DNA of 64,000 nt from an uncultured Tateyamaria sp. (GTDB lineage: Bacteria > Pseudomonadota > Alphaproteobacteria > Rhodobacterales > Rhodobacteraceae), in assembly GCF_947503385.1 (NCBI RefSeq), contig NZ_CANNDO010000006.1:1-64000 (forward strand), written 5' to 3'. Both the position numbers and the translations under genes were made by a program. Shown here one piece after another: positions 52,747 to 62,714 of this stretch (position 1 is the first letter of the stretch; each line of letters starts with the position of its first letter). A model generated the notes under the pieces. That model was not told the origin of the DNA. It saw only the letters and a list, made by a program, of their open reading frames with translations, and made no database searches.

Positions 52747-52832
52747 GCCGATGTGGCGGAATGGTAGACGCAGGGGATTCAAAATCCCCCGCCTTCACGG
52801 GCGTGCCGGTTCGAGTCCGGCCATCGGTACCA
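52747..52832 (+). tRNA. tRNA-Leu (CAA)
   Basis: 86 bases with an encoded CCA at the end. The acceptor GCCGATG pairs with CATCGGT (first pair G-U). The seven-base anticodon loop holds CAA at 52780-52782, reading UUG. A long variable arm (CGCCTTCACGGGCG-like) is the class II feature of Leu tRNAs. GGTTCGAG is the T loop. Confidence 0.95.
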
Positions 52833-52880
52833 AGGCTTCCGACTTTTTCCCTTTCGTGCGGCGCATGGCCGCTTTTGGTG

Positions 52881-53492
52881 TCACGTTTCGACGAACGTGC
52901 CGTTTTGATAGGCGATGTCCTTGCTCGTCTGCGATCCCATGCTGACCGTCAGTGCAGGGCCGAACATCTGCTGTGGCACTGCGCCGGGCAGCACATTCGA
53001 CGCAATGACAAGCCTCACTGTGTTGTCCGGCCGAAAGCTTGCTTGGGCGTTGAACATGACAGATTCGGCGCAGAACGGGTTGGCCGTGTTCTGGCCGTTG
53101 AAGGTGTAGGCTTGGGCCAGACCGGTTGTGATCATCATGGAGCCGCGCACATTTGTATTAGAATCATCATTGGTGACCTGAATTTGGCCCGGCGCGCCCC
53201 GGCCAGCATTTGTCAAAAGGCCCGAGGATTGCGCACTGTAAACCTCGCCTGTCTGAGCGGGCGTTTCTGACGTGGGGGTGATGACCGCACCAACCTGCAC
53301 CGGGGTGTTGGAGGTGTAGACAAGAAGGTTGTCGGTCCAGGTCAGCGTGTTTTGCTGTTGCGGGGTGCCCTCAACCCAAACCAGATCGGTGCCGCCGCTG
53401 CCGGGTTTAAGCACGACAATGTCGAGGGCCTGTTGGCGAAGCTGCATGAGATCCGAGGAATCAATGGAAATGTTCAGGGAAAATGTTGTCAT
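52881..53492 (-). CDS. Unknown protein next to tRNA-Leu
   Basis: 203 residues, no signal peptide or membrane segment, one Cys. The composition is rich in Thr, Ser, Gln and Asn with alternating beta-type runs (LLVYTSNTPVQVGAVITP; TVRLVIASNVLPG), suggesting an all-beta fold. I do not recognise it. It stands alone between a tRNA and a gene-poor stretch, on the opposite strand from the RTX genes. An accessory, horizontally gained gene is possible. Confidence 0.6.
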   Translation of the reverse strand: MTTFSLNISIDSSDLMQLRQQALDIVVLKPGSGGTDLVWVEGTPQQQNTLTWTDNLLVYTSNTPVQVGAVITPTSETPAQTGEVYSAQSSGLLTNAGRGAPGQIQVTNDDSNTNVRGSMMITTGLAQAYTFNGQNTANPFCAESVMFNAQASFRPDNTVRLVIASNVLPGAVPQQMFGPALTVSMGSQTSKDIAYQNGTFVET

Positions 53493-54294
53493 AAACGGTA
53501 CTTTCTAAGGTTCGGTGCCTGCTGCGCGGTTGCGCGGTTGGTATACAGTCGGTTCAATCGAAGCGCTTTGGAAATGGCCGCATCGAGGCTTACCCGGCAC
53601 AAGCAGCGTTCCGCTGACCGAAATAAGGCAAACGATTCGTTAAATGTGGCGCCTCACAGCACCAATCTGAACCAATTTCGCGCTTGCGGTACAATTGATT
53701 ACAAAATGTGAACGCAGTGCAGCGCCGTTTGTGGCGCACGGTTCTCCAAACGGCGGGGTCAGACTGTTTCCAAATTGGAAACCAGAAGTTGAAGGCGCGT
53801 GTCGGTCAAATCCCGCCGAAACCCCTTTTTCATAAGGCCATGAGCGCTTTTCCGCCGATCGCTTCGCAAGTCCGACAGCGCGGAAATCGCTACCCTCGGT
53901 TGCGTATTGTTCACAAACTGTCCCGTTTGGTGAAACATGGTTACCAAAATGCTGCCGTTTTTCGGACATTTTTCCCTTTGTTTGCCTCAAACCGGGCCGT
54001 ACAACCACCTTGCCCAACTGGGGGGCTTTGTCTGTGGTCATGGGGGCGACCGCACATTTTGCGTCATTGCAGACGCAGGAGGTGTGCCGTCGCGTCGGTT
54101 GTTTCGTGCAACCATGTGATCTGCATGTGGCACCGGCCTAAACCTGCCGGGCCGATGCGCATAATGCGCTCTCCTGTTTTGGTGACGTTCGATGGGGCGG
54201 TCGCGTGTGACGCGGACAAGCCTACGGGGTGTTTTTTTGGTGGTCGCGGTGGTGCGGCATGGCGTGCCGACGCCTGTGAATGGAGACGATTACA
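53493..54294. other. Gene-poor stretch of 802 bases before the giant RTX gene
   Basis: Base composition is less GC-rich than around it, and frames of up to 215 codons on either strand show no motif, ribosome-binding site or protein-like composition. It must contain the promoter of the giant RTX gene. It may hold decayed coding or repeat sequence. Nothing in it is called as a gene. Confidence 0.55.
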
Positions 54295-57200
54295 ATGGCT
54301 GATAACTTCAACGATCCCTTTGCGACGAACCTCATTGGCCTGTGGGACTTTTTGAACGGTAACGAAAACGGGGACACCGGAAACGCGGACGGTCTCACAC
54401 AGAATGGCACGCCCGAAAACGGCGCAAACATTTCGGGCGGACGCCTGCACCTCGATGGTCACAATGACCGCTTCGATGTCGAAGGTGACAACGGCGGACC
54501 CAACGAATCTGCATTTGACCTGAACGAAGGCACCATCTCGGTTCAGTTCACCCAAGAGGAACACATCGGCACGTCACACGATACGCTGGTCAACCGCGGC
54601 GAATACGCAGATCGCAGCAGCGAAGGCTGGTTTGGCATCCAAGTGAGCCAGGACGGCGAAGTCAAAGTCTTGCATTACGTCGATGGAGACGTAGCCGTGC
54701 TCAAGACCAGCACGAACTTCTTTGATCAGGGTGACAACGTCAAAGCGACCTATTCCTGGGACGCAAGCAGTGGACTGACCTTTACGGTCGAGAACCTGAC
54801 GACGGGCGAAACGCAGGTGGTCGAAAGCGACAAAACCGGTTTCTCCATGGATATCGGCGACAACGACGACGAAATTTTCACTTTTGGAGCGCGCGAAGCG
54901 GACGACGGCAGCTACGACCAGTTCTTCAAGGGGTCCATCGACTATGTCGCCGTCTATGACCGCGATATTCAGGCTGTCGAACCTGATGGCGTGGTGGACG
55001 GCGAAGCGTCAGGTGAGCTCATGGAGCTTGGCTATGACGATGCCAACGCACCAACCAATCAGGGTGGCGACCAGATCACCGAAGGCGACGATGTCATTTT
55101 TGGCAACGGTGGTGACGATACCATCGACGGTGCGGGCGGCGACGACACAATTTATGGCGACAGCGGCACGAGCGGTGTAACCCGCGAAGTGTTCCAGTGG
55201 GACGAACAGTCTGACTTTGCCAACAACGCGGCTGTGTCCGGCTTTACGCAGGACACCGGCACTGCAAACATCACATTCTCCATTGATGCGTTCACGGGCG
55301 ATCATAACGAATACGAGACAAACACCCAGAACATCACCGGTCTCGATGATCCGGAGGTCAGCGCCAGCTCGTCCTTTGAGAGCCTGCTCAATAATGCGGG
55401 TGACAGCGGCCGTTACAGCTGGGAATCCGACACGCCGTTGCAGAACGTGGAATTCCGCGTCAACGACATTGATGGTGACGGTGTCATCCGTGTGCGCGCC
55501 TTTGACGAGAACGACAACCCGATTGAGGTTATCCTGTCCGATGCCGGATCCGGTCTGACCCTGTCCGACAGCAACGGCGTACCGGGCAATGATACGGCCA
55601 CAAGCAACGACAGCGACTACACCTCCGACGACAGCGCCGAACATTCGGTTCTGGTGACCATCCCCGGTCCGGTCAGCCGTTGGGAAATCATCCACGAACA
55701 GGATGGTGGCAACGATTCCGGTATCAACGTCACGGATATCGCATTTGACGCCAATGCGCCCTTTGGTGAGGCCGGCGATGATGTGATCACCGGCGGTGCC
55801 GGGTCCGACCTGATGTTTGGCGAGGACGGCGACGATACCTTCATCGTGGACGATGTGGCTGATGCAGACGGCGACACCGTTGTGGGCGGCAATGGCCCCG
55901 ACGACACCAGCGACAATGATGTGCTCGACCTGCGTGGCACCGGTCAGGTGACCATTAACGCCACAACCGACGGCTCCGACAGCGGCGCCCAGTCGGGTAC
56001 GGTCACATTCGAAGACGGCTCGGTCCTGACGTTCAGCCAGATCGAAACGATCCTGACCGACCCGCAGAACGAAGCACCAACCGCGAATGATGATGACATC
56101 GAGGTGGACGAGGATGGCGAGGTCACTTTTGACCCAACCGCCAACGACTTGGACCCCGATGGCGATCCGCTCGAGGTCGACAGCTTTACCCAGCCTGACA
56201 ACGGCACTGTCACTCAGAACCCTGACGGCACGCTGACTTACACGCCGGACCCCGACTACAACGGTCCCGACAGCTTTGAGGTGACAATCACCGACCCAAG
56301 CGGTGAGACCAGCACTTCGACCGTCAATGTCAATGTGGCCCCCGTCAACGACGCGCCCGATGCGGTCAACGACGTGGCCGAAACGGACGAAGAAACGCCC
56401 GTCATCATCGACGTGCTTGCCAACGACACCGACGTGGACGGCGATGATCTGACGATCACAGCCGCCTCCGTGCCGACCGAACAGGGCACCGTCGACATCG
56501 TCGGCAACCAGCTGGTGTTCACGCCTGCCGAAGACTTCTTTGGCGAAGCGACGATCTCCTACTCGATCGAGGACGGCAATGGCGGCACCGACGTGGCCGA
56601 AGTCACCGTCACCGTGAACAATGTGAACGACGATCCCGTCGCCGTGGATGATATCGCGGAAACGGACGAAGACACGCCCGTCACCATCGACGTGCTCGAC
56701 AATGACGAGGATGCGGATGGCGATGACCTGACGATCCTCAACGCCACGGTCCCTGCGGACCAAGGCACGGTTGAGATTGTGAACAACGAATTGGTGTTCA
56801 CGCCTGCGGAGAACTTCAACGGTCCTGCGACCATCACCTACACGGTGGACGACGGCAATGGCGGCACGGATGAAGGCACCGCAACTGTTAACGTGAACCC
56901 GGTCAACGATGGTCCCACGGCCGTCGATGACAGCGCCGAAACGGACGAAGACACGCCGGTCACCATCGACGTTCTGGACAATGACACCGATCCGGACGGC
57001 GACAGCCTGACGATCACAGAAGCCAGCGTGCCCGCCGATCAGGGCACTGTGGATATCGTCAACAACGAGTTGGTGTTCACACCTGCGCCTGACTTCAACG
57101 GCGACGTGACGATCACCTACACGGTCAAAGATCCGTCGGGCGAGGAATCCACCGCCCAGGTGGCCGTCACGGTGAACCCGGTCGATGACGCGCCAGTCAC

Positions 57201-60200
57201 CGTGGACGACGTGGCCGAAACGGACGAGGACACGCCTGTCACCATCGACCCGCTGGCCAATGACAGCGATCCCGATGGCGATCCGCTGGAGATTTCCGGC
57301 ACACCCACGGCAGACAACGGCACCGTCACGGTCAACCCCGATGGCACGATCGAATACACGCCCGATCCCGATTTCAACGGCACGGACACGATCACCTACA
57401 TCGCGACCGATCCCAACGGGAACGAAACCGAAGGCACGATCACGGTCACCGTGGCCCCCGTCAACGACGCACCCGATGCGGTCGATGACAGCGACACGAC
57501 AGACGAAGATGTGGCAATCACTGTTGATCTGCTGGCCAATGACACGGACGTGGATGGCGACGATCTGACCGTGACCGAAGCGACGCTGGCCGATCCGTCG
57601 ACGGGTACGCTGGACGACAATGGCGACGGCACCGTCACCTTCACACCTGCGCCGAACTTCAACGGTCCTGTGGTGATCAACTACACGATCTCCGACGGCA
57701 ATGGCGGCACCGACAGCGCGATCCACACGATCAATGTGGCGCCGCAAGGTGACGCGCCGGTCACCGTGGACGACACGGCGGAAACCGATGAAGACACGCC
57801 TGTCACCATCGATCCGCTGGCCAACGACTCTGATCCTGATGGCGACCCGCTGGAAATTTCCGGCACGCCGGTGGCAGAGAATGGCACCGTCACGGTCAAC
57901 CCCGATGGCACGATCGAATACACGCCGGATCCCGATTTCAACGGCACCGACACGATCACCTACATCGCCGAGGACCCCGAAGGGAACCAGACCGAAGGCA
58001 CGATCACGGTCACGGTGGCCCCCGTCAACGACGCGCCCGATGCGGTCAACGACGTGGCCGAGACGGACGAAGAAACGCCCGTCACCATCGACGTGCTTGC
58101 CAACGACACCGACGTGGACGGCGACGATCTGACGATCACAGCCGCCTCCGTGCCGACCGAACAGGGCACCGTCGACATCGTCGGCAACCAGCTGGTGTTC
58201 ACGCCTGCCGAAGACTTCTTTGGCGAAGCGACGATCTCCTACTCGATCGAGGACGGCAATGGCGGCACCGACGTCGCCGAAGTCACCGTCACCGTGAACA
58301 ATGTGAACGACGATCCCGTCGCTGTGGATGACATCGCGGAAACGGACGAAGACACGCCCGTCACCATCGACGTGCTCGACAATGACGAGGATGCGGATGG
58401 CGATGACCTGACGATTCTCAACGCCACGGTCCCTGCGGACCAAGGCACGGTCGAGATTGTGAACAACGAATTGGTGTTCACGCCTGCGGAGAACTTCAAC
58501 GGTCCTGCGACCATCACCTACACGGTGGACGACGGCAATGGCGGCACGGATGAAGGTCAGGCGCTGGTCAATGTGGGTGCTGTGAACGATGGCCCGACGG
58601 CCAACGACGACACCGAGACCACGGATGAGGACACGCCTGTCACCATCGATGTGATTGGCAATGACGAAGACCCCGATGGCGATGATCTGACGATCACAGC
58701 CGCCTCCGTGCCTGCCGATCAGGGCACCGTGGATATCGTCAATAACGAGCTGGTGTTCACCCCCGCCGAGAACTTCAACGGCGAAGCAACGATCAGCTAC
58801 TCGATCACCGACGGCAATGGCGGCACAGACAGCGCTGAAGTGCTGGTTACTGTGAACCCGGTCAATGATGATCCGGTCGCCGTGGATGATATCGAAACCA
58901 CGGACGAAGACGTGGCCGTTGTCGTGGACCTGCTGGGCAATGACAGTGATGTGGATGGCGACGATCTGACCATCGCGTCGCTGAGTGTCGATCCAGCCGA
59001 GGGCACTGTTGTTGACAATGGTGACGGCACCGTCACCTTTACGCCGGCACTGAATTTCAACGGTCCGGCGACAATCACCTACACTGTGTCTGACGGCAAT
59101 GGTGGCACAGACGAAGGCGAAGCCGTTATCTCGGTGGGCGCGGTCAACGACAGCCCCGTCGCCGAAGACGACACCGCCGAGACGGATGAAGACACGCCAG
59201 TCACCATTTCCGTCCTCGACAACGATAGTGATCCCGATGGCGACCCGCTCAGCGTGGTCTCTGCCACTGTTCCGCCGGAGCAGGGCACGGTCGAGATTGT
59301 GAACGACGAACTGGTGTTCACCCCCGCTGACGATTTCAACGGCGAGGCGACGATCACCTACACCATCACCGATGGGAACGGGCTCAACGACACGGCGGAT
59401 GTGGTTGTCACGGTGAACCCGGTCAACGATGCACCTGTCACCGTGGACGACGTGGCCGAAACGGACGAGGACACACCTGTCACCATCGACCCGCTGGCCA
59501 ATGACAGCGATCCCGATGGCGATCCGCTGGAGATTTCCGGCACACCCACGGCCGATAACGGCACCGTGACGGTCAATCCGGACGGCACCATTGAATACAC
59601 GCCCGATGCCGATTTCAACGGCACGGACACGATCACCTATATCGCGACCGATCCCAACGGGAACGAAACCGAAGGCACGATCACGGTCACGGTGACCCCG
59701 GTCAACGACGCACCCGATGCGGTCGATGACAGCGACACCACCGACGAAGACACCCCCGTGATCGTTGACCTGCTGGCCAATGACACGGATGTGGATGGCG
59801 ACGACATCTCGGTGGTGGAGGCGACCGTGCCTGCCGATCAGGGCACGCTGGAGGAGAACCCCGACGGGACCTTTACCTTTACCCCAGCGCCCGATTTCAA
59901 CGGCACGGCCACGATCACCTACACGATCGAGGACGAGGAAGGCCTGCAAGATACGGCCATCCACACGGTCGAGGTGACACCGGTCGATGACGCGCCTGTG
60001 GCCGAGGATGATGTTGCGGAAACCGATGAAGACACGCCGGTGACCATTGACGTTCTTGCCAATGACGAAGACCCCGATGGCGACGATCTGACGGTCACCG
60101 AAGCGACGTCTCCGAACGGGACCGTGGACATCAATCCCGATGGCACGATCACCTTCACACCGGACGAGAACTTTAACGGCCCGACCACCATCACCTACAC

Positions 60201-62403
60201 CGTGCAGGACCCGGACGGGAACGAAGACACGGCGACGGTTGATGTGAATGTGGTGCCGGTGAATGACGCACCCGAAGCGGTCGATGACAGTGACACGACA
60301 CCCTTCAACACGCCGGTCACCGTTGCCGTTCTCGACAACGACTTCGACGTGGATGGCGACGACATCACCGTGGTCGACGCGACCTCGCCGGACGGGACTG
60401 TGGACGTCAACCCCGATGGCACGATCACCTTTACCCCCAATGACGGGTTCGAAGGTGTTGCGACAATCGCCTATACGATCGAGGATGAGGAAGGTCTGCA
60501 AGACACGGCCGAAGTTCTGATCACGGTCCAAGACGATCCGCGTGACGGCATCGTGTCGGGCACCGATGATGGTGAGCTGATCGACGAGGACTATGACGGC
60601 GATCCCGAGGGTGACTTTGTCGACAATGCCGACAACATCTTTGACCCGAACAACCCGCTGACCGAAGACGACGACATCATCGAAGCGGGTGGTGGCAACG
60701 ACACCATCCTTGCAGGCGAAGGCGCGGATTCGGTCAACGCAGGCGAGGGTGACGATCAGGTCCATGGTGGGCCCGGCAACGACACCATCAACGGCGAAGA
60801 GGGCAATGACACCATCGCAGGTGGTGCCGGAGATGATGTGGTCGACGGCGGTGCCGACGATGACGACATCCGAACCGGTGACGGCAGTGACACTGTCGAA
60901 GGTGGCACAGGCAATGATGTCATCGACACCAGCAACGGTGAATTTGCGCCTGACCTCGGCTTCCCGAATGACGATGGCACGCCGGCCCCCGGCTTCCCCT
61001 TCGGCTTTGCGGCAGATGACGCTCCGGACGACGATCGCGATTTTGTCGACGGTGGCGAAGGTGACGACACCATTTCCACCGGCGACGATGCCGACACCAT
61101 CATCGGTGGCGACGGCAATGACGTGATCGACGGTGGCATTGACGATGACATCATCGACGGTGACGACACGACCAACCCCGACGTTGGCGGCGATGACCGC
61201 ATTGTCGGCGGCGAGGGCAATGACCTCATCACTGGTGGCGTCGGTGACGACACTATCTATGCCGGCAATGACCCCGATCTGGGCCTTGACCAGCTGAACA
61301 TCGAGGATGACGGGACCAACCCGCTCTTCCCGGCGGATCCGGTGCCGAACAATGGCATGGACACGGTGTTTGGTGGCGAAGGCAACGACGTGATCTTTGG
61401 TGCCGACGATGACGATGAACTTTTTGGTGACGAAGGCAACGACACCATCGACGGCGGCATCGACGACGACCTTATCGGTGGCGGTGAAGACGAAGACTTG
61501 CTGATCGGCGGGCAGGGCGAAGACACCCTGATCGGCGGCACGGGCAACGATACGCTTGATGGCGGCGACGGCGACGATGACCTGCTTGGCGGCGATGACC
61601 GCGATCTGTTCATCAACGTCAATGCGGGTGATGTGGTTGACGGGAACGAGGGCGGCGACGACTTTGACACGCTCGACCTGACCGACTCCGCGCCTGAAAA
61701 CGGCTCGCTCCAGGTGGTGTTCGACCCGAGCAACGTTGAAAACGGTGTGGTCAATTACTTTGACGAGAACGGGGATCAGGTTGGTTCGCTGACCTTCTCC
61801 AACATCGAAAACGTCATTCCCTGCTTTACCCCCGGCACGCTGATTGCGACGCCGAAGGGTGAGCGCCGTGTGGAAGACCTGAAGGTCGGCGACCGGGTGA
61901 TCACCCGCGACAACGGCATTCAGGAAATCCGCTGGGTGGGTCAACGCGAGATGACCGGGGCCGATCTGGAGGCTGCGCCGAACTTCAAGCCGGTGTTGAT
62001 CCAACAAGGTGCCTTGGGCAAAGGTCTGCCTGAGCGTGACATGCTTGTGTCGCCGCAGCACCGCGTGCTGATGTCAGGCGAAAAGACAGAGCTGTATTTC
62101 GACGAAAGCGAAGTGCTTGTGGCGGCCAAACACCTGACCGGCATGGATGGCATCGACGTGGTGGACGTGTCGGGAACGACCTACATCCATGTGATGTTTG
62201 ACCAGCACGAAGTGATCCTGTCTGACGGCGCATGGACCGAAAGTTTCCAACCGGGTGATATGACACTTGGGGCGATGGGGGATGCGCAACGCGCGGAAAT
62301 CATCGCGCTCTTCCCCGAGCTGGAAACAGCCGATGGCGTCGAGGCCTACAGTGCCGCACGGCGCAGCCTGAAAAAGCACGAGGCACGCCTGCTGACCCAA
62401 TAA
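54295..62403 (+). CDS. Giant RTX surface protein: LamG-like head, 16 cadherin-like repeats, Hint domain
   Basis: 2702 residues from ATG 54295, GGAG eight bases upstream (an ATG five codons earlier is weaker). Order: LamG/concanavalin-like (about 10-230); short RTX block (about 255-295); a beta domain with a second RTX block (about 300-590); 16 tandem cadherin-like (Big_9/VCBS type) repeats of about 93 residues (593-2082), each starting with D.AP.AVDD and ending GTITV..VN; a large RTX block GGxGxD (about 2130-2440); and a Hint domain from Cys2510 (CFTPGTLIATPKG) with SPQHRVLM. No N-terminal signal peptide: secretion by a type I system through the C-terminal part is expected, but no such genes are here. 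Very acidic, binding calcium. Likely an adhesin or S-layer-like surface protein. Confidence 0.92.
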   Translation: MADNFNDPFATNLIGLWDFLNGNENGDTGNADGLTQNGTPENGANISGGRLHLDGHNDRFDVEGDNGGPNESAFDLNEGTISVQFTQEEHIGTSHDTLVNRGEYADRSSEGWFGIQVSQDGEVKVLHYVDGDVAVLKTSTNFFDQGDNVKATYSWDASSGLTFTVENLTTGETQVVESDKTGFSMDIGDNDDEIFTFGAREADDGSYDQFFKGSIDYVAVYDRDIQAVEPDGVVDGEASGELMELGYDDANAPTNQGGDQITEGDDVIFGNGGDDTIDGAGGDDTIYGDSGTSGVTREVFQWDEQSDFANNAAVSGFTQDTGTANITFSIDAFTGDHNEYETNTQNITGLDDPEVSASSSFESLLNNAGDSGRYSWESDTPLQNVEFRVNDIDGDGVIRVRAFDENDNPIEVILSDAGSGLTLSDSNGVPGNDTATSNDSDYTSDDSAEHSVLVTIPGPVSRWEIIHEQDGGNDSGINVTDIAFDANAPFGEAGDDVITGGAGSDLMFGEDGDDTFIVDDVADADGDTVVGGNGPDDTSDNDVLDLRGTGQVTINATTDGSDSGAQSGTVTFEDGSVLTFSQIETILTDPQNEAPTANDDDIEVDEDGEVTFDPTANDLDPDGDPLEVDSFTQPDNGTVTQNPDGTLTYTPDPDYNGPDSFEVTITDPSGETSTSTVNVNVAPVNDAPDAVNDVAETDEETPVIIDVLANDTDVDGDDLTITAASVPTEQGTVDIVGNQLVFTPAEDFFGEATISYSIEDGNGGTDVAEVTVTVNNVNDDPVAVDDIAETDEDTPVTIDVLDNDEDADGDDLTILNATVPADQGTVEIVNNELVFTPAENFNGPATITYTVDDGNGGTDEGTATVNVNPVNDGPTAVDDSAETDEDTPVTIDVLDNDTDPDGDSLTITEASVPADQGTVDIVNNELVFTPAPDFNGDVTITYTVKDPSGEESTAQVAVTVNPVDDAPVTVDDVAETDEDTPVTIDPLANDSDPDGDPLEISGTPTADNGTVTVNPDGTIEYTPDPDFNGTDTITYIATDPNGNETEGTITVTVAPVNDAPDAVDDSDTTDEDVAITVDLLANDTDVDGDDLTVTEATLADPSTGTLDDNGDGTVTFTPAPNFNGPVVINYTISDGNGGTDSAIHTINVAPQGDAPVTVDDTAETDEDTPVTIDPLANDSDPDGDPLEISGTPVAENGTVTVNPDGTIEYTPDPDFNGTDTITYIAEDPEGNQTEGTITVTVAPVNDAPDAVNDVAETDEETPVTIDVLANDTDVDGDDLTITAASVPTEQGTVDIVGNQLVFTPAEDFFGEATISYSIEDGNGGTDVAEVTVTVNNVNDDPVAVDDIAETDEDTPVTIDVLDNDEDADGDDLTILNATVPADQGTVEIVNNELVFTPAENFNGPATITYTVDDGNGGTDEGQALVNVGAVNDGPTANDDTETTDEDTPVTIDVIGNDEDPDGDDLTITAASVPADQGTVDIVNNELVFTPAENFNGEATISYSITDGNGGTDSAEVLVTVNPVNDDPVAVDDIETTDEDVAVVVDLLGNDSDVDGDDLTIASLSVDPAEGTVVDNGDGTVTFTPALNFNGPATITYTVSDGNGGTDEGEAVISVGAVNDSPVAEDDTAETDEDTPVTISVLDNDSDPDGDPLSVVSATVPPEQGTVEIVNDELVFTPADDFNGEATITYTITDGNGLNDTADVVVTVNPVNDAPVTVDDVAETDEDTPVTIDPLANDSDPDGDPLEISGTPTADNGTVTVNPDGTIEYTPDADFNGTDTITYIATDPNGNETEGTITVTVTPVNDAPDAVDDSDTTDEDTPVIVDLLANDTDVDGDDISVVEATVPADQGTLEENPDGTFTFTPAPDFNGTATITYTIEDEEGLQDTAIHTVEVTPVDDAPVAEDDVAETDEDTPVTIDVLANDEDPDGDDLTVTEATSPNGTVDINPDGTITFTPDENFNGPTTITYTVQDPDGNEDTATVDVNVVPVNDAPEAVDDSDTTPFNTPVTVAVLDNDFDVDGDDITVVDATSPDGTVDVNPDGTITFTPNDGFEGVATIAYTIEDEEGLQDTAEVLITVQDDPRDGIVSGTDDGELIDEDYDGDPEGDFVDNADNIFDPNNPLTEDDDIIEAGGGNDTILAGEGADSVNAGEGDDQVHGGPGNDTINGEEGNDTIAGGAGDDVVDGGADDDDIRTGDGSDTVEGGTGNDVIDTSNGEFAPDLGFPNDDGTPAPGFPFGFAADDAPDDDRDFVDGGEGDDTISTGDDADTIIGGDGNDVIDGGIDDDIIDGDDTTNPDVGGDDRIVGGEGNDLITGGVGDDTIYAGNDPDLGLDQLNIEDDGTNPLFPADPVPNNGMDTVFGGEGNDVIFGADDDDELFGDEGNDTIDGGIDDDLIGGGEDEDLLIGGQGEDTLIGGTGNDTLDGGDGDDDLLGGDDRDLFINVNAGDVVDGNEGGDDFDTLDLTDSAPENGSLQVVFDPSNVENGVVNYFDENGDQVGSLTFSNIENVIPCFTPGTLIATPKGERRVEDLKVGDRVITRDNGIQEIRWVGQREMTGADLEAAPNFKPVLIQQGALGKGLPERDMLVSPQHRVLMSGEKTELYFDESEVLVAAKHLTGMDGIDVVDVSGTTYIHVMFDQHEVILSDGAWTESFQPGDMTLGAMGDAQRAEIIALFPELETADGVEAYSAARRSLKKHEARLLTQ
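56341..56877 (+). repeat. Repeat units 2-3, near-identical copy A
   Basis: 537 bases matching 58021-58557 with eight mismatches by direct line-by-line comparison (about 98.5% identity). Sequence upstream and downstream diverges at once. Confidence 0.95.
58021..58557 (+). repeat. Repeat units 8-9, near-identical copy B
   Basis: The second copy lies exactly 1680 bases (six units) downstream of copy A and in the same frame. Most of the eight differences are silent third-base changes. Confidence 0.95.
60685..61608 (+). repeat. RTX calcium-binding nonapeptide repeats
   Basis: Codes for many GGxGxDxxx units, including GGGNDTILA, GGPGNDTIN, GGAGDDVVD, GGEGNDLIT and GGDGDDDLL. Such repeats fold into a calcium-filled beta-roll after secretion. 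Confidence 0.92.
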
Positions 62404-62436
62404 ACCGGGTCCATCCCGTTCACCTGATATGCAGCA

Positions 62437-62496
62437 CCCCGCGCGTGATTCGCGCGGGGCGCGAAAAACGGGGCGCGGGGGCGCACCCGTTTTTCG
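62437..62496 (+). terminator. Two stacked terminators after the giant RTX gene
   Basis: First hairpin: CCCCGCGCG (62437-62445) with CGCGCGGGG (62451-62459). Second: CGAAAAACGGG (62462-62472) with CCCGTTTTTCG (62486-62496), an 11-base-pair perfect stem holding a T run in its 3' arm. The remaining spacer to 62714 has no gene and likely holds the next promoter. Confidence 0.75.
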
Positions 62497-62714
62497 TGTT
62501 CAATCGGCGGGATTTCGCAGGATTGTTTCCGCTGTGACAGGGTGCGGGTCTGCGATGCGGCGCCAAAGCGCCTGAATTTTACGCGAGTCAACTATCACGG
62601 AAAGTTTCCCCCTGAATTCGAACCAACTTCGAATTAAATCTGAAGCAGACACGTTGTGTACGTGTCGGGCCCTGTCCGACACGCGCGATTGAGTATCAGA
62701 TGGGGGCTGCTGCC

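Larger units (their letters stand above)
56071..60540 (+). repeat. Sixteen tandem cadherin-like repeats
   Basis: 4470 bases coding for 1490 residues in 16 units of about 93. Each unit has the pattern ETDEDTPV.IDVL.ND.D.DGD.L near its start, GTV in the middle and FTP...FNG..TITYT...G near its end. Units differ in sequence but some pairs are almost identical. Confidence 0.95.

Noticed and set aside
53640-54355. Several frames of 100-215 codons in the gene-poor stretch
   Set aside because: No ribosome-binding sites, no recognisable motifs, and frames overlap each other on both strands; one runs into the start of the giant gene.
56071-60540. The regular 280-base spacing as a possible CRISPR or satellite array
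   Set aside because: The whole stretch is one open frame coding for cadherin-like domains; units are protein repeats, not short direct repeats with spacers.
55009-62061. A 2350-codon open frame on the minus strand opposite the giant RTX gene
   Set aside because: It is in codon register with the sense gene, so it would stop only at sense codons TTA, CTA or TCA, which are avoided in this GC-rich DNA. Its translation is a low-complexity mirror of the Asp/Gly/Thr repeats, with no family features.
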